DNA from: Exiguobacterium aurantiacum DSM 6208
Lineage (GTDB): Bacteria; Bacillota; Bacilli; Exiguobacteriales; Exiguobacteriaceae
Direction: 5' to 3'
DNA: 64,000 nucleotides
Assembly: GCF_000702585.1 (NCBI RefSeq)
Contig: NZ_JNIQ01000001.1
Span: forward strand, 2,299,001-2,363,000
How positions within the stretch are numbered: the first letter of the stretch is position 1; every line of letters starts with the position of its first letter. Below are positions 1 through 8,907 of the stretch, piece by piece. The position numbers and the translations under genes were made by a program. The notes under the pieces were generated by a model, which saw nothing but the letters and a program-made list of their open reading frames with translations, searched no databases and was not told where the DNA came from.

Positions 1-214
<214 letters not shown>

Positions 215-781
215 TCACCCCTCAGTCGACGCGTACTCATAGAAACTGATCGTGATTACGTCAGAGTAGCGCTGCACTTTTATTTTTTCAAGTCGGCCGA
301 CGCGCTCAGGCAGCTCGGCCTCACTTCCATGCTCACAGACGACGACACCATTCTCGGTCAACAGCCGATTCATCTCGATCGTACGCAAGAACGTCTCATG
401 CTCTTCGGCGTGGTAGGGAGGATCCATGAAGATCAGTTTGAAGACGCGCCCTGACCCGACAAGTTGTTCGAGCACACTTTTCGCATCTTGCCGATAGACC
501 GTCGCCTGTTGCTCGTACCGTGTGACGCGCAGGTTCTCTTGAATCGTCTGGATGGCCTTCGTTTGTTTATCGACGAATACGGCATGGTCACACCCGCGCG
601 AGAGCGCTTCAATCCCGAGTCCGCCGCTCCCCGCATATAAATCGAGCGCCTCCCCGCCTGCAAAATAAGGTCCGATAATATTAAATAATGATTCTTTCAC
701 TTTATCCGTCGTCGGCCGTGTCGCCGACCCGGGTACGGCTTTCAACCGCGTCCCTTTACGTTCTCCTGAAATGACTCGCAT
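215..781 (-). CDS. rsmD: 16S rRNA (guanine(966)-N(2))-methyltransferase RsmD
   Basis: A 188-residue SAM-dependent methyltransferase that modifies G966 of 16S rRNA in the assembled 30S subunit. The start MRVISGERKGTRLKAVPG is typical of RsmD/YhhF. The SAM loop is LDLYAGSGGLGIEALSRG (about residues 46-63), and the catalytic motif IV is FMDPPYH (about 118-124). A strong GGAGGAGAAG ribosome binding site precedes the ATG. It lies between ylbG and coaD as in Bacillus subtilis (ylbH). A hairpin separates it from ylbG. Confidence 0.95.
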   Translation of the reverse strand: MRVISGERKGTRLKAVPGSATRPTTDKVKESLFNIIGPYFAGGEALDLYAGSGGLGIEALSRGCDHAVFVDKQTKAIQTIQENLRVTRYEQQATVYRQDAKSVLEQLVGSGRVFKLIFMDPPYHAEEHETFLRTIEMNRLLTENGVVVCEHGSEAELPERVGRLEKIKVQRYSDVITISFYEYASTEG

Positions 782-798
782 CCTTCTTCTCCTCCACC

Positions 799-834
799 AG
801 AAAAGATGAAGGCGTCACCACCTTCATCTTTTCT
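799..834 (-). terminator. Hairpin between ylbG and rsmD
   Basis: A perfect 14-bp stem (799-812 with 821-834) with an 8-base loop lies between the ylbG stop and the rsmD ribosome binding site. The 3' arm is T-rich, but no long T run follows on the minus strand. It may be a partial terminator or a processing site within the operon. Confidence 0.55.
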
Positions 835-836
835 GT

Positions 837-1100
837 TTATTTCTGTTTCGGCGCATACGTCTCGGCGATGAACGGGCGTTCGCTCCGTACGACAGACTCG
901 ACGAACGGCAACGAACTGATCGTCTCGACGGTCGTCTCGTGACCTTCTAAGTCCGTATATAAAAAGGCGTACTTCTCTCGTTTCGAGACGTAATATAAAT
1001 TCGCGTAACGTCGCAACGCTTTCACTTGTTTGAGCGATTGAACGTAAACGACCAGTCCGATCCGGCCCTTTAACTCGAATGATTCAGACAGCACATCCAC
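837..1100 (-). CDS. ylbG: YlbG family protein (DUF2129, UPF0298)
   Basis: A small conserved Bacillota protein of unknown biochemical role, recognised by its core RIGLVVYVQSLKQVKALRRY and RSERPFIAETY. The GTG at 1100 is chosen as start because GGAGGAGGCGG sits just upstream and the resulting 87 residues match the family length. A longer in-frame reading to 1154 would add a low-complexity Ala/Glu stretch that is the Gly/Cys-rich tail of ylbF read in another frame. It overlaps the end of ylbF by 17 bases, which suggests translational coupling. Confidence 0.88.
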   Translation of the reverse strand: MDVLSESFELKGRIGLVVYVQSLKQVKALRRYANLYYVSKREKYAFLYTDLEGHETTVETISSLPFVESVVRSERPFIAETYAPKQK

Positions 1101-1536
1101 AGCTTCCGCCTCCTCCGCCGCAGCTTCCCCCGCCCGAGCAGCCACCTTCGTCAAAGAACGGGTTACCGGTAGGGACTTTGATTTTCGGAGATACCGAGTG
1201 CGCGAGCAACCCGCTCACTTCTCCAAGCAGTTTGTCCAAGCTCCGTTCCGCTTTTTTAAAGGCGGCCACTTCAGGCTGGACGTCGAGCCGGCGTTTGACG
1301 AGATGCATCTCTTTTTTGATGCGGTCATGGTCCGGGTGATGTTTACCGAACCGTTGCACGTACTCGTAATCTTCTTTCATTCGTAAAAACTCACGTTCGA
1401 CTTCCTGCGCTTCCGCCGAGACGGCACGCTCTCGTTTCGTCGTGATATATGTTTGGAACGACCCGCTCGACTCGATCAAATCAGCCAACGCTTCGGCCTC
1501 ATCGAGAAGTGCGATCGTTTGTTCAGTAATAATCAT
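1084..1536 (-). CDS. ylbF: YlbF, subunit of the RNase Y-associated Y-complex
   Basis: In Bacillus subtilis YlbF forms a complex with YmcA and YaaT that carries iron-sulfur clusters and directs RNase Y to selected transcripts. The protein here has 150 residues. A helical body contains DYEYVQRFGKHHPD, the conserved stretch KVPTGNPFFD follows, and the C-terminal tail is rich in Gly and Cys with four cysteines, as in the Bacillus protein. The ATG at 1536 is preceded by AAAGGGTGAA and gives the family length, whereas a longer frame to 1590 lacks a good ribosome binding site. Confidence 0.92.
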   Translation of the reverse strand: MIITEQTIALLDEAEALADLIESSGSFQTYITTKRERAVSAEAQEVEREFLRMKEDYEYVQRFGKHHPDHDRIKKEMHLVKRRLDVQPEVAAFKKAERSLDKLLGEVSGLLAHSVSPKIKVPTGNPFFDEGGCSGGGSCGGGGGSCGCAV

Positions 1537-1648
1537 GGCTTTCACCCTTTCTGACATGATTTTACCACAATTGATTCCCTCTGTGAGCAATCGGCCTTAT
1601 AATTGAACGTGACTGCAACACGTTTACAAAGAAAGGAAGTGAATCACC

Positions 1649-2422
1649 GTGTCCGCACGGTGCCTGATGAAGAAAATCTCGTTCAACATGATTCGCTCGG
1701 CCGGCATTAAGACCGATTATGCGAAACCAGAATATTACTATGACCAATTGGATAAAGTGAGAGGGGCCGACCTCGTCTTGTTCCCTGAATATTGGATGGT
1801 CAACTCCATCATATACGGATTGAACAAATCGATCTTTCCTTCCCCGGCCACGTATCACCTCGGCCACGATAAAATCGAGATGACACGCGCCTTCAAAGCC
1901 ACGTTCCCGCACCGGATCCCGAAGACGCTCATCTACGGGAAAAATCCATACACGATCGAACGGGTGCTCGAAGAGTTCACGTATCCGTTCGTCGCGAAGA
2001 CAGCGAAGTCGTCGATGGGACAAGGGGTGTGGCTCATTAAAAACGAGCAAGAGTGGCTCGAATATGTAGAACGACACGACACGTTTTACGTGCAAGAGTA
2101 TATCCCGAACGACCGCGACCTTCGCATCATCGTCATTGGCGAAGAAGTCGTCGGTTCGTATTGGCGTGTCAGCGAGGCGTTTTTAAACAACGTCGCCCAA
2201 GGCGCCAATTTCTCGTACGACGATATCCCGGAGGACGTCGTCGAGGAAGTGCGCACCATCGCGAAGACGCTTCACATCAACCACGCCGCGTTTGACGTCA
2301 TCGTCGCTGACGATGCGTTTTACATCCTAGAGTTCAACGTCTTCTTCGGCTCAGAAGGACTGATGCCACTCGGTGTCCGGCTCCCGCAAAAGATCGAAGC
2401 ATACTTGGAAACGCTCGTTTGA
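1649..2422 (+). CDS. RimK-type ATP-grasp ligase
   Basis: A 257-residue ATP-grasp protein. Visible elements are the lysine-containing strand YPFVAKTAKSS followed by the glycine-rich loop MGQGVW (about residues 112-130), the loop EYIPNDRDLRIIVIGEEVVGSYWR typical of the RimK family, and the C-terminal metal-binding motif LEFNVFFGSEGL. Such enzymes couple a carboxylate to an amine at the expense of ATP; the substrate cannot be told. The GTG start at 1649 has GGAAGT 8 bases upstream. It is monocistronic between ylbF and the YugN-like gene. Confidence 0.85.
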   Translation: MSARCLMKKISFNMIRSAGIKTDYAKPEYYYDQLDKVRGADLVLFPEYWMVNSIIYGLNKSIFPSPATYHLGHDKIEMTRAFKATFPHRIPKTLIYGKNPYTIERVLEEFTYPFVAKTAKSSMGQGVWLIKNEQEWLEYVERHDTFYVQEYIPNDRDLRIIVIGEEVVGSYWRVSEAFLNNVAQGANFSYDDIPEDVVEEVRTIAKTLHINHAAFDVIVADDAFYILEFNVFFGSEGLMPLGVRLPQKIEAYLETLV

Positions 2423-2522
2423 CCGTTCATCTTTTTTTCACAATTTGAACACACGTTATTCCAACAATGTTTTTGAATATGATATGATGACATATGAGGT
2501 TTATTGAAAAAGGGGGATTATG

Positions 2523-2885
2523 ATGAAATTTGAGCAGTTCCACATCGAGGGAAAAGAAATCCGTTTTGGTTTGCTCGAGACGATCATGGATCATCATCAT
2601 TTCATCCGTGAAGGCGCTTGGGACTATGAGCGCGCGACGTATGATATGAAATACGAGAAGCAATCGACGGGCGAGACGTTCTATCTTCGCTTACCGGTCT
2701 ATGCCATTGAAGGCCAAATCGAGGACCGTCATGCTGTCGTGAAAATGTTGACACCGATTCTCGGGAAACATTATTATCCGCACGGCGTCGAGTACGACGA
2801 AGAGTTCCCGGAAGAAATCGTTCGCGACTGTGAACGCCGCCTAGCCGCACTCGCTGAGACACTTGAAGTAAAACCCCTTTCGTAA
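2523..2885 (+). CDS. YugN-like family protein
   Basis: A 120-residue cytoplasmic protein of the YugN-like family, whose function is unknown. Recognisable parts are the WDYERATYDMKY and FYLRLPVYAIEG segments and the LGKHYYPHGVEYD motif. Two consecutive ATG codons occur at 2520 and 2523. The second is favoured because the GGGGG ribosome binding site ends only 3 bases before the first. A terminator overlaps the last codons. Confidence 0.8.
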   Translation: MKFEQFHIEGKEIRFGLLETIMDHHHFIREGAWDYERATYDMKYEKQSTGETFYLRLPVYAIEGQIEDRHAVVKMLTPILGKHYYPHGVEYDEEFPEEIVRDCERRLAALAETLEVKPLS

Positions 2886-2900
2886 ACGAGGGGGTTTTTC
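2871..2900 (+). terminator. Rho-independent terminator of the YugN-like gene
   Basis: A C-run/G-run stem (AAACCCC with GGGGTTT) closed around CTTTCGTAAACGAG and followed by a T run. The 5' arm lies inside the end of the coding sequence. Confidence 0.85.
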
Positions 2901-2948
2901 TTTTGAACATATGTTCACTCAACTAGACGACGCATGATGTACATCCAG

Positions 2949-3440
2949 TCACACCGTCAAAGTTTCCGACTGTATGATGGCACAGCCTTTACTTTCATAG
3001 TATTCGATCATGCTGCTCATCTTCTTCAAGTCATAGCTCGTGATGCAGTCAGACAGGACGTTGACTGTATAGTCTGATTTCCGCAGATTGTAGCAAGTCG
3101 ACTTCACACAAGCCGTCGCATCGGCCCCGGTAATATAGAACGTGTCGATGCCGTGGTTTTGGATAAACTCTGTGAACGCCTCACTCGTTAAAGCGTTGCC
3201 CTTATATTTGGTGAACACGTGATCAGATACCCGTTTCAAATCTTGAACGAGTTCCGCCCCACGAGTCCCCGTTTTGAACGTTCTCGTTCCCGGCGACAAA
3301 TTCTCATGTCGGATATAGATGACATGGATTTCATTGTCGACCGCCCACTCGATTGATTTGTTGATATTGTCGATGACCGTTTTGTAATTCTTCGTGATGT
3401 CATTTTGAATATCAATGACGACCAATGCTTTATTTTGCAT
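2949..3440 (-). CDS. Isochorismatase-family cysteine hydrolase
   Basis: A 163-residue single-domain hydrolase. The family uses an Asp-Lys-Cys triad, and candidates here are Asp10 in VVIDIQND, Lys80 in TKYKGNAL and Cys111 in GADATACVKSTC. A cis-peptide motif GADATA before the cysteine is typical. Members act on nicotinamide, isochorismate or related amides, and the substrate is not predictable here. The ATG at 3440 has GAGGAGGACAG upstream; a longer frame to 3590 would run over the intergenic hairpin and lacks such a site. Confidence 0.87.
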   Translation of the reverse strand: MQNKALVVIDIQNDITKNYKTVIDNINKSIEWAVDNEIHVIYIRHENLSPGTRTFKTGTRGAELVQDLKRVSDHVFTKYKGNALTSEAFTEFIQNHGIDTFYITGADATACVKSTCYNLRKSDYTVNVLSDCITSYDLKKMSSMIEYYESKGCAIIQSETLTV

Positions 3441-3552
3441 ACTCTGTCCTCCTCGATGAGCTATAAGTCGCGTACCGTGACTACTCCTAATATCATACCA
3501 AAATTCGATATTGGAAAATATGAACAAAAGCCCTTTATCTGCCCCGGTACAC

Positions 3553-3583
3553 AAAAAGGGAGACCCTTTGGCGGGCCTCCCTT
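3553..3583 (-). terminator. Terminator downstream of the 3587-3859 gene
   Basis: On the minus strand AAGGGAG and CTCCCTT pair across a GC-rich loop and are followed by TTTTTG. It ends the cluster of assembly genes that reads leftward. Confidence 0.8.
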
Positions 3584-3586
3584 CTG

Positions 3587-3859
3587 TCATGTCGCGATGA
3601 CGTTCAACGTCACGTCGACTTGTCCGAGCAACAAATCGAATTGATCTCGGATGTAACGGTACAACCGTTCCGCATCATCGAGCGAGAGCGGTGCGATCAC
3701 TTGGTAATCGTAGCGATCTTTCGACAAAGAAACCACTTTCACTTCAGCCAAGCCAAACTCGATTGCACTACATGCAATCAAGTCCTCAATCGCCCGCTCT
3801 GCAATCGTCACATCTCCATACGAATAATCGTTCCCGATGACAGCCATCGTATCGTTCAT
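3587..3859 (-). CDS. Conserved hypothetical protein, 90 aa
   Basis: I do not recognise a named family. The protein is acidic and looks cytoplasmic, with alternating beta/alpha pattern: VTIAERAIEDLIACSAIEFGLAEVKVVSLSK, then a strand YDYQVIAPLSLDDAERLYRYI. The ATG at 3859 is chosen because AAAGGAG sits 8 bases upstream. A GTG at 3868 overlapping the sco stop is possible. It is the last gene behind sco and is probably cotranscribed with it. Confidence 0.7.
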   Translation of the reverse strand: MNDTMAVIGNDYSYGDVTIAERAIEDLIACSAIEFGLAEVKVVSLSKDRYDYQVIAPLSLDDAERLYRYIRDQFDLLLGQVDVTLNVIAT

Positions 3860-3864
3860 CGTCT

Positions 3865-4479
3865 TCACTCCTTTTCAGCAACGAGCACGTTCACGTCCTC
3901 CATGATAGATTCGATATCAACCGGTTGATCTCCTGTCGTCGCCATTTGGGCGACGGCCCGCACATCGTGGTGACGATCGACGATATACATCGTCGTTGCA
4001 TGTGTGACGAGCCCGCTGTTCGCTTTCGAGTAATAGAATTGTAGCTGGCGGGTGATGCGGTCAATATCCGCTTTCTCTCCCGTCAACACTTTCCACCCCG
4101 TCGGTTCGGCTTGGAACGCGGCGCCGTAGTTCTCAAGCACAGGTACCGTATCCACTTCCGGGTCGACCGTGATGGCGACGAGTTCAACGTCCGTGCCGTA
4201 TAGCCCTTCCGCTTTCAGCTCTTGTTCGAGCTTCATGAAGTCCCGAAGCGTGAGTGGACAAATGTCTGGACAGTTCGTGTAAAAGAACGTGATCACTTTT
4301 ACTTTCCCATTGTCAGAGTTGTACGTCTCGCCGTCTAGTGCGTTCGTGAGTGTGAACGGTGTCGGTTCTTGAATGACCGGCAAGTCGTCTTGTTTAAAGA
4401 ATAAGAAATAAGACGCCACTCCCAGAGCGACCAAGACGGCTACCGTCAAACCGACCGTCATATAACTGTTCCGTTTCAT
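3865..4479 (-). CDS. Sco1/SenC family copper-insertion protein
   Basis: Sco proteins deliver copper to the CuA site of cytochrome c oxidase on the outer face of the membrane. The 204-residue protein has an N-terminal membrane anchor (about residues 8-27). A thioredoxin-like domain follows with the copper ligands Cys70 and Cys74 (NCPDIC) and His160 in LVTHATTMYIV. The ATG at 4479 lies 7 bases after AGAGGGGG; the ATG at 4485 is an alternative. Its place next to the DUF420 and CtaG genes supports a role in CuA assembly. Confidence 0.92.
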   Translation of the reverse strand: MKRNSYMTVGLTVAVLVALGVASYFLFFKQDDLPVIQEPTPFTLTNALDGETYNSDNGKVKVITFFYTNCPDICPLTLRDFMKLEQELKAEGLYGTDVELVAITVDPEVDTVPVLENYGAAFQAEPTGWKVLTGEKADIDRITRQLQFYYSKANSGLVTHATTMYIVDRHHDVRAVAQMATTGDQPVDIESIMEDVNVLVAEKE

Positions 4480-4499
4480 CCTCATCCCCCTCTCTTGGG

Positions 4500-4961
4500 T
4501 CACCCTCCGATAATGGCACGGAAGACGTTCGTCGTCTCACCCGGCTCAAAAGCAACATAGAGGAGAACGTACACCGTGACCCCTGTGATCGCCGTGAAGA
4601 ACCAGACGACCGATGCTTTCGGGCCAATCTTACGATGCTTCTCGATTTTGTTCTTGTAACCGAGGTACAGCGTGATCAGACCGAGAACACCGCCAGTTGT
4701 CGCGAGTAAGATGTGGAAGATCATGAACGCCAAATAGTATGGTTTGATGCTGTCCGGACCGCCGAACGCCGTGTTCCCGACAAAGATGGTGCGTGACACG
4801 TAAAGAATGAAGAACGTCGTGGCGGCCACCGCTGCGGCTGTCATGACTTTCTTATGTTTCTCAATGTTACGGCGATCCCGTGCGATGATGACCCAGCCGA
4901 TGGCGACTAAAATCGCACTGAGCACAATGAATGAAACACTAATCAATGCAAGATAATTCAT
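4500..4961 (-). CDS. DUF420 membrane protein (YozB/CtaM-like)
   Basis: A 153-residue integral membrane protein with four or five predicted helices, beginning MNYLALISVSFIVLSAILVAIGW. The DUF420 family includes Bacillus YozB and Staphylococcus aureus CtaM, the latter reported to be needed for function of a heme A-containing oxidase. His residues at the helix ends (EKHKK, FMIFHILLAT, EKHRK) are conserved-looking. It lies between ctaG and sco, consistent with oxidase assembly. The ATG at 4961 follows AAAGGGGAAACAACG. Confidence 0.85.
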   Translation of the reverse strand: MNYLALISVSFIVLSAILVAIGWVIIARDRRNIEKHKKVMTAAAVAATTFFILYVSRTIFVGNTAFGGPDSIKPYYLAFMIFHILLATTGGVLGLITLYLGYKNKIEKHRKIGPKASVVWFFTAITGVTVYVLLYVAFEPGETTNVFRAIIGG

Positions 4962-4984
4962 CGTTGTTTCCCCTTTGACTTAAC

Positions 4985-5908
4985 TCATTTTTTCTCTTGT
5001 TGTTCTTGTGGTGAGAATGACATGCCTTCTTCGAGCGCGAGTGACTTCGTCCGACGAACCCAGCCGAAGAACGTCCAGCCGAAGAAGAAGCCATAGACGA
5101 GTTCTTGACCGAGCTTCATCAATACCCCGCCGAAGCGTTGGTCTTCAAGCGCGCTATTCGTCGCCCCCATGAGCGCGTTCAAATCGAGCCCTGACACGTC
5201 ACCGTTCGGCATACAGTAGCCGAGCACCGTCGCGAACGTCTCGACGTCCGTGTACGCATCGTACAAGATGTTATGACTGAAGATGATAAGCGCACACGCG
5301 GGTGTGAGCAATACGCCGTTCGCGATGATGTACACCATTCGCTTCAAGTCGGACAACCCTTCCTCTTCTTCCGAGATGAACGGTGCGATGACCGGATACC
5401 ACATCGTCAAACTGAAGACGACGAGTGCGCCGTGGAAGACGCGATGCACGCCATAGTTCGTCAACACGTAATCAAAGATGAATGGCATATGGTATAACGT
5501 GAACAACGCGTTGAACAAGATGAGCGCGATGAGCGGCTTCGTCATGAAGCGAAACGTCGGCCCGATTACTTTATAACTAAATAGTTTTTCAAATACCCAA
5601 TACGGCAACCCGTACACGACGAGTGCCGGCGCGAGTACATAGACGAGCACCATTTGAAACATATGCACCGAGAAAATAATGTGCGCGAATACGTCGACCG
5701 GGCTTCCGAATCCGATGTAGTATAAAACAATGGCAAATAGCATGCTGAACTTCTGCAGCAACGTGGTCGACTCGTATCCCCGCTTCGCCATTTTCTCTGT
5801 GACGACCGCGTACAGGACGTATAGCCCTACCATGAGCAATCCGAACAATGGACTCCATAACGTGATCCAATCGAACTGCCTGAGTAGCTCTGATATATTC
5901 CAGAGCAT
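4985..5908 (-). CDS. ctaG: Cytochrome c oxidase assembly factor CtaG (caa3 type)
   Basis: A 307-residue polytopic membrane protein of the Caa3_CtaG family, needed in Bacillus for active caa3 oxidase. Family features are the histidine-bearing segments AHIIFSVHMFQMVLVYVLAP and LYHMPFIFDYVLTNYGVHRVFHG and the late segment YGFFFGWTFFGW. The start MLWNISELLRQFDWITLWSPLFGLL at 5908 has AAAAGGGGTGAAGGG in front; the frame extends to 5941 without a better site. A terminator separates it from ctaF. Confidence 0.92.
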   Translation of the reverse strand: MLWNISELLRQFDWITLWSPLFGLLMVGLYVLYAVVTEKMAKRGYESTTLLQKFSMLFAIVLYYIGFGSPVDVFAHIIFSVHMFQMVLVYVLAPALVVYGLPYWVFEKLFSYKVIGPTFRFMTKPLIALILFNALFTLYHMPFIFDYVLTNYGVHRVFHGALVVFSLTMWYPVIAPFISEEEEGLSDLKRMVYIIANGVLLTPACALIIFSHNILYDAYTDVETFATVLGYCMPNGDVSGLDLNALMGATNSALEDQRFGGVLMKLGQELVYGFFFGWTFFGWVRRTKSLALEEGMSFSPQEQQEKK

Positions 5909-5990
5909 CCCTTCACCCCTTTTCTCTCTCTCCCATAACAATGAAACCGTTCACTTCAAGATTACTATTCCTTTATTTTTGAAGTAAAGC

Positions 5991-6035
5991 AAAAAGGACC
6001 GAATCATCTGTGTTTCCACAGATGTTCAATCCTTT
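5991..6035 (-). terminator. Terminator after ctaF
   Basis: A long hairpin on the minus strand: AAAGGA pairs with TCCTTT at the base, CATCTGTG pairs with CACAGATG at the top, and a T run follows. It splits the ctaBCDEF transcript from ctaG or allows partial read-through. Confidence 0.8.
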
Positions 6036-6042
6036 GTCACAT

Positions 6043-6372
6043 TTACCAAATGAGCAAACGAAGTGCCGCGACCGTGATGATGGCGACAAAGATACCGAGC
6101 CACATCATCCCGACGATCCACGTGTTGCCACGGTTGTTCATATGCATGAAGATGTACAACTGCAAGAACACTTGGATAATGGCGAGGATGATCAAGAAAC
6201 CACCCGCCGCCCAAACCGGCATGAGTTCAGCGTAAACAGCGCCGAACGCTACGAATGTGAGTAAAATCATCATTGCGAAACTGATCAATTGAAGTTGATA
6301 CTCACGTCTCGACTCTGCTTTCACTTCGAGCTCTAACTGCTTGTGCGATTCGTTCATTGGACGTTTTTCCAT
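6043..6372 (-). CDS. ctaF: Cytochrome c oxidase subunit IV (CtaF)
   Basis: A 109-residue subunit IV of the caa3 oxidase with three membrane helices (about residues 29-50, 54-77 and 85-105), beginning MEKRPMNESHKQLELEVKAE. The hydrophobic pattern and the central LQLYIFMHMNN motif are characteristic. It follows ctaE with a single base between the ctaE stop and this ATG, which implies translational coupling. Confidence 0.93.
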   Translation of the reverse strand: MEKRPMNESHKQLELEVKAESRREYQLQLISFAMMILLTFVAFGAVYAELMPVWAAGGFLIILAIIQVFLQLYIFMHMNNRGNTWIVGMMWLGIFVAIITVAALRLLIW

Positions 6373-6373
6373 G

Positions 6374-7000
6374 TTAGCTCACCATCCCTAAGAGATAGAC
6401 GATCGAGAAGATGAAAACCCAGACGACATCGATGAAGTGCCAATATAGACTCGACACATAAAACTTCGGTGCGTTGTACACATCGATCGGACGGTTCCAG
6501 TTACGGATGAGGAGTGTCCCGATCCAAAACAGACCGAACGTTACGTGCGCGCCGTGGAATCCGACGAGCGTATAGAACGCTGAACCGAACGCACTCGACG
6601 TGAACGTGTGACCGATGTGGTAGTAGTGAATGAACTCATAAATCTCAGCCGCAAGGAATCCTGCCCCAAGGACGAGTGTGACGACCAACCAAAACTTCAT
6701 ACGGCTCGGATTGTTCGCTTTCATGTTCATCATCGCGAGCACGCTCGTAAGCGAACTCGTGAGGAGGAGCATCGTCATGAAGAAGACGAGCCCCATCTCA
6801 AAAATGTTATACGAACGGAGTTCCTCTGGCGCACCAGAGTTTAACAGGCCGACATACGTTCCGAATAGCGAGGCGAAGAGGACAGTCTCTCCACCGAGGA
6901 AGAACCAGAAGGCCACATATTTATTTTTCCCTTCCAGTGTGGCTTTCTCTGGATTGGCCGGAATACCGGTTACCGGGTGTTTTTCAACTGCATGTGCCAT
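6374..7000 (-). CDS. ctaE: Cytochrome c oxidase subunit III (CtaE)
   Basis: Subunit III of the caa3-type oxidase, 208 residues with five membrane helices. Signature stretches are KYVAFWFFLGGETVLFASLFGTYVGL, the GFHGAHVTFGLFWIGTLL helix and the C-terminal YWHFIDVVWVFIFSIVYL. The ATG abuts the ctaD stop (TAAATG), with AAAGGAGAA inside the end of ctaD as ribosome binding site. Confidence 0.96.
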   Translation of the reverse strand: MAHAVEKHPVTGIPANPEKATLEGKNKYVAFWFFLGGETVLFASLFGTYVGLLNSGAPEELRSYNIFEMGLVFFMTMLLLTSSLTSVLAMMNMKANNPSRMKFWLVVTLVLGAGFLAAEIYEFIHYYHIGHTFTSSAFGSAFYTLVGFHGAHVTFGLFWIGTLLIRNWNRPIDVYNAPKFYVSSLYWHFIDVVWVFIFSIVYLLGMVS

Positions 7001-8887
7001 TTATTGTTCTCCTTTCTCACGAATCGCTTTCAAATCCGCTTCGACTTGTGATTTTGGAATGTAGTAGCCGTGATCGTCGATCCATGAACGGATGAACATC
7101 GACACGAACGTCATGAGTAGACCAAATCCGATGAGTGACCAACCGAGAACCGTGTTGTCCATTTGGAAGATCGCACCGAGACCCGCGATGAACAATCCAA
7201 GTGACATGAAGAACGGGATGAGCGAGTTGTTCGGCATGTGGATGTCTGTGACCGGTTCAGAGACAGAGACCCGTTTGTTGCCCGCCATCTTCTCGAGCCA
7301 GAACGTGTCGAGGCCTTTGACGAGCGGTGTTTGGGCGAAGTTATACTCTGGAGTCGGCACAGGAAGTGTCCACTCTAGCGTACGTCCGTCACCCCAATGG
7401 TCTGGTTTGACCATTTCTTTCGACATGAACGCCTTGACGACCGCGATGAGCAAGATGATCGTCGACACACCCATGAAGAAGGCTCCAATCGTCGATAGCA
7501 AGTTCAACGTCTCAAATCCTTGGTTCGGAAGGTACGTGAAGACGCGGCGTGGCATCCCGAACAATCCGAGGAAGTGTTGCGGGAAGAACGTCAAGTGGAA
7601 GCCGATAAAGAACAACCAGAACTGCCAGTATCCGAGCTTCTCAGAAAGCGCTTTGTTGAACATGAGCGGGAACCAGTAATACAGTCCAGCGAATAGGCCG
7701 TAGACGACCCCACCTACGATAACGTAGTGGAAGTGGGCGACGACGAAGTAACTGTCGTGGTACTGGTAGTCAGCCGGTGCGACCGAGAGCATAACCCCAG
7801 TCATCCCTCCGACGAGGAATGAAGGAATGAATGCGACCGAGTAGAGCATCGCCACGTTGAACTTGATTTGACCGCCCCATAGCGTGAACAGCCAGTTGAA
7901 AATTTTGACCCCGGTCGGGACAGCGATCGCCATCGTCGCGACCGCGAAGATCGAGTTGGCAACCGGTCCGAGACCGACCGTGAACATGTGGTGGACCCAA
8001 ACCATGAATCCGAGGAAACCGATCAGCATCGTCGCGAATACCATCGTCGTGTAACCGAACAGGCGTTTACGCGCGAACGTCGGAATGATTTCCGAGAAAA
8101 TACCGAATGCTGGTAAGATCAAGATGTATACTTCCGGGTGACCGAAAATCCAGAATAAGTGTTCCCAGATGATGACGTTACCGCCCATCGCCGGGTTGAA
8201 GTAAACGGCACCGAACAGTCGCTCGAACATCAACATGAACAAACCGACCGTAAGTGGCGGGAACGCGAAGACGATCAATGCCGAAGCGACGAACGTCGTC
8301 CACGTGAAGAGCGGCATCCGCATGAGCTTCATGCCTGGTGCGCGCATGTTCAAAATTGTGACGAGGAAGTTGATCCCGGCCATAAGTGAACCAAAACCTG
8401 AAATTTGAAGACCGAGCGCGTAGAAGTCGACACCTGTCGCTTCCGGCTGGGTCGATAGCGGCGCGTAAGCCGTCCACCCTGCGTTCGGTGCAGCTCCGAA
8501 GAACCAGCTCAAGTTGAGCATGACTCCCCCGAAGAAGAACAACCAGAAACCGAGTGAGTTAATGAACGGGAACGCGACATCGCGCGCCCCGATTTGAAGC
8601 GGAACGACGGCGTTCATGAAACCGAATAGCATCGGCATCGCCGCTAGGAAGATCATCGTCGTCCCGTGCATCGTGATCAACTGGTTGAACACTTCACCGC
8701 TGACGAAGTCGTTCATCGGGCGAACGAGTTGCCAACGAATGAGTAACGCTTCAATTCCACCGAGAAGGAGGAAGAAAATCCCTGAGAACAAATACAAAAT
8801 ACCGATCTTTTTGTGGTCAACCGTCGTAATCCAATCCATGATGCCATTGTATTTACGCGGTTGCTGCAATGCAGTGGTCTGTGCCAC
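7001..8887 (-). CDS. ctaD: Cytochrome c oxidase subunit I (CtaD)
   Basis: The catalytic heme-copper subunit, 628 residues, reducing oxygen to water at the heme a3-CuB centre and pumping protons. CuB and heme ligands are visible: GHPEVYILILP (His and Tyr of helix VI), VWVHHMFTVG (the His pair) and VVAHFHYVIVGG (helix X). The N-terminus has the usual DHKKIGILYL. The C-terminal extension contains two more helices fused to the core, as in caa3 oxidases. It is cotranscribed with ctaC upstream (20-base gap) and ctaE downstream. Confidence 0.97.
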   Translation of the reverse strand: MAQTTALQQPRKYNGIMDWITTVDHKKIGILYLFSGIFFLLLGGIEALLIRWQLVRPMNDFVSGEVFNQLITMHGTTMIFLAAMPMLFGFMNAVVPLQIGARDVAFPFINSLGFWLFFFGGVMLNLSWFFGAAPNAGWTAYAPLSTQPEATGVDFYALGLQISGFGSLMAGINFLVTILNMRAPGMKLMRMPLFTWTTFVASALIVFAFPPLTVGLFMLMFERLFGAVYFNPAMGGNVIIWEHLFWIFGHPEVYILILPAFGIFSEIIPTFARKRLFGYTTMVFATMLIGFLGFMVWVHHMFTVGLGPVANSIFAVATMAIAVPTGVKIFNWLFTLWGGQIKFNVAMLYSVAFIPSFLVGGMTGVMLSVAPADYQYHDSYFVVAHFHYVIVGGVVYGLFAGLYYWFPLMFNKALSEKLGYWQFWLFFIGFHLTFFPQHFLGLFGMPRRVFTYLPNQGFETLNLLSTIGAFFMGVSTIILLIAVVKAFMSKEMVKPDHWGDGRTLEWTLPVPTPEYNFAQTPLVKGLDTFWLEKMAGNKRVSVSEPVTDIHMPNNSLIPFFMSLGLFIAGLGAIFQMDNTVLGWSLIGFGLLMTFVSMFIRSWIDDHGYYIPKSQVEADLKAIREKGEQ

Positions 8888-8907
8888 GTGAAATCCCCCT
8901 TTTCCCG

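Noticed and set aside
2602-2922. Antisense frame of 106 codons over the YugN-like gene
   Set aside because: No ribosome binding site, arginine-rich residues typical of antisense reading; the plus-strand gene is supported by family motifs.
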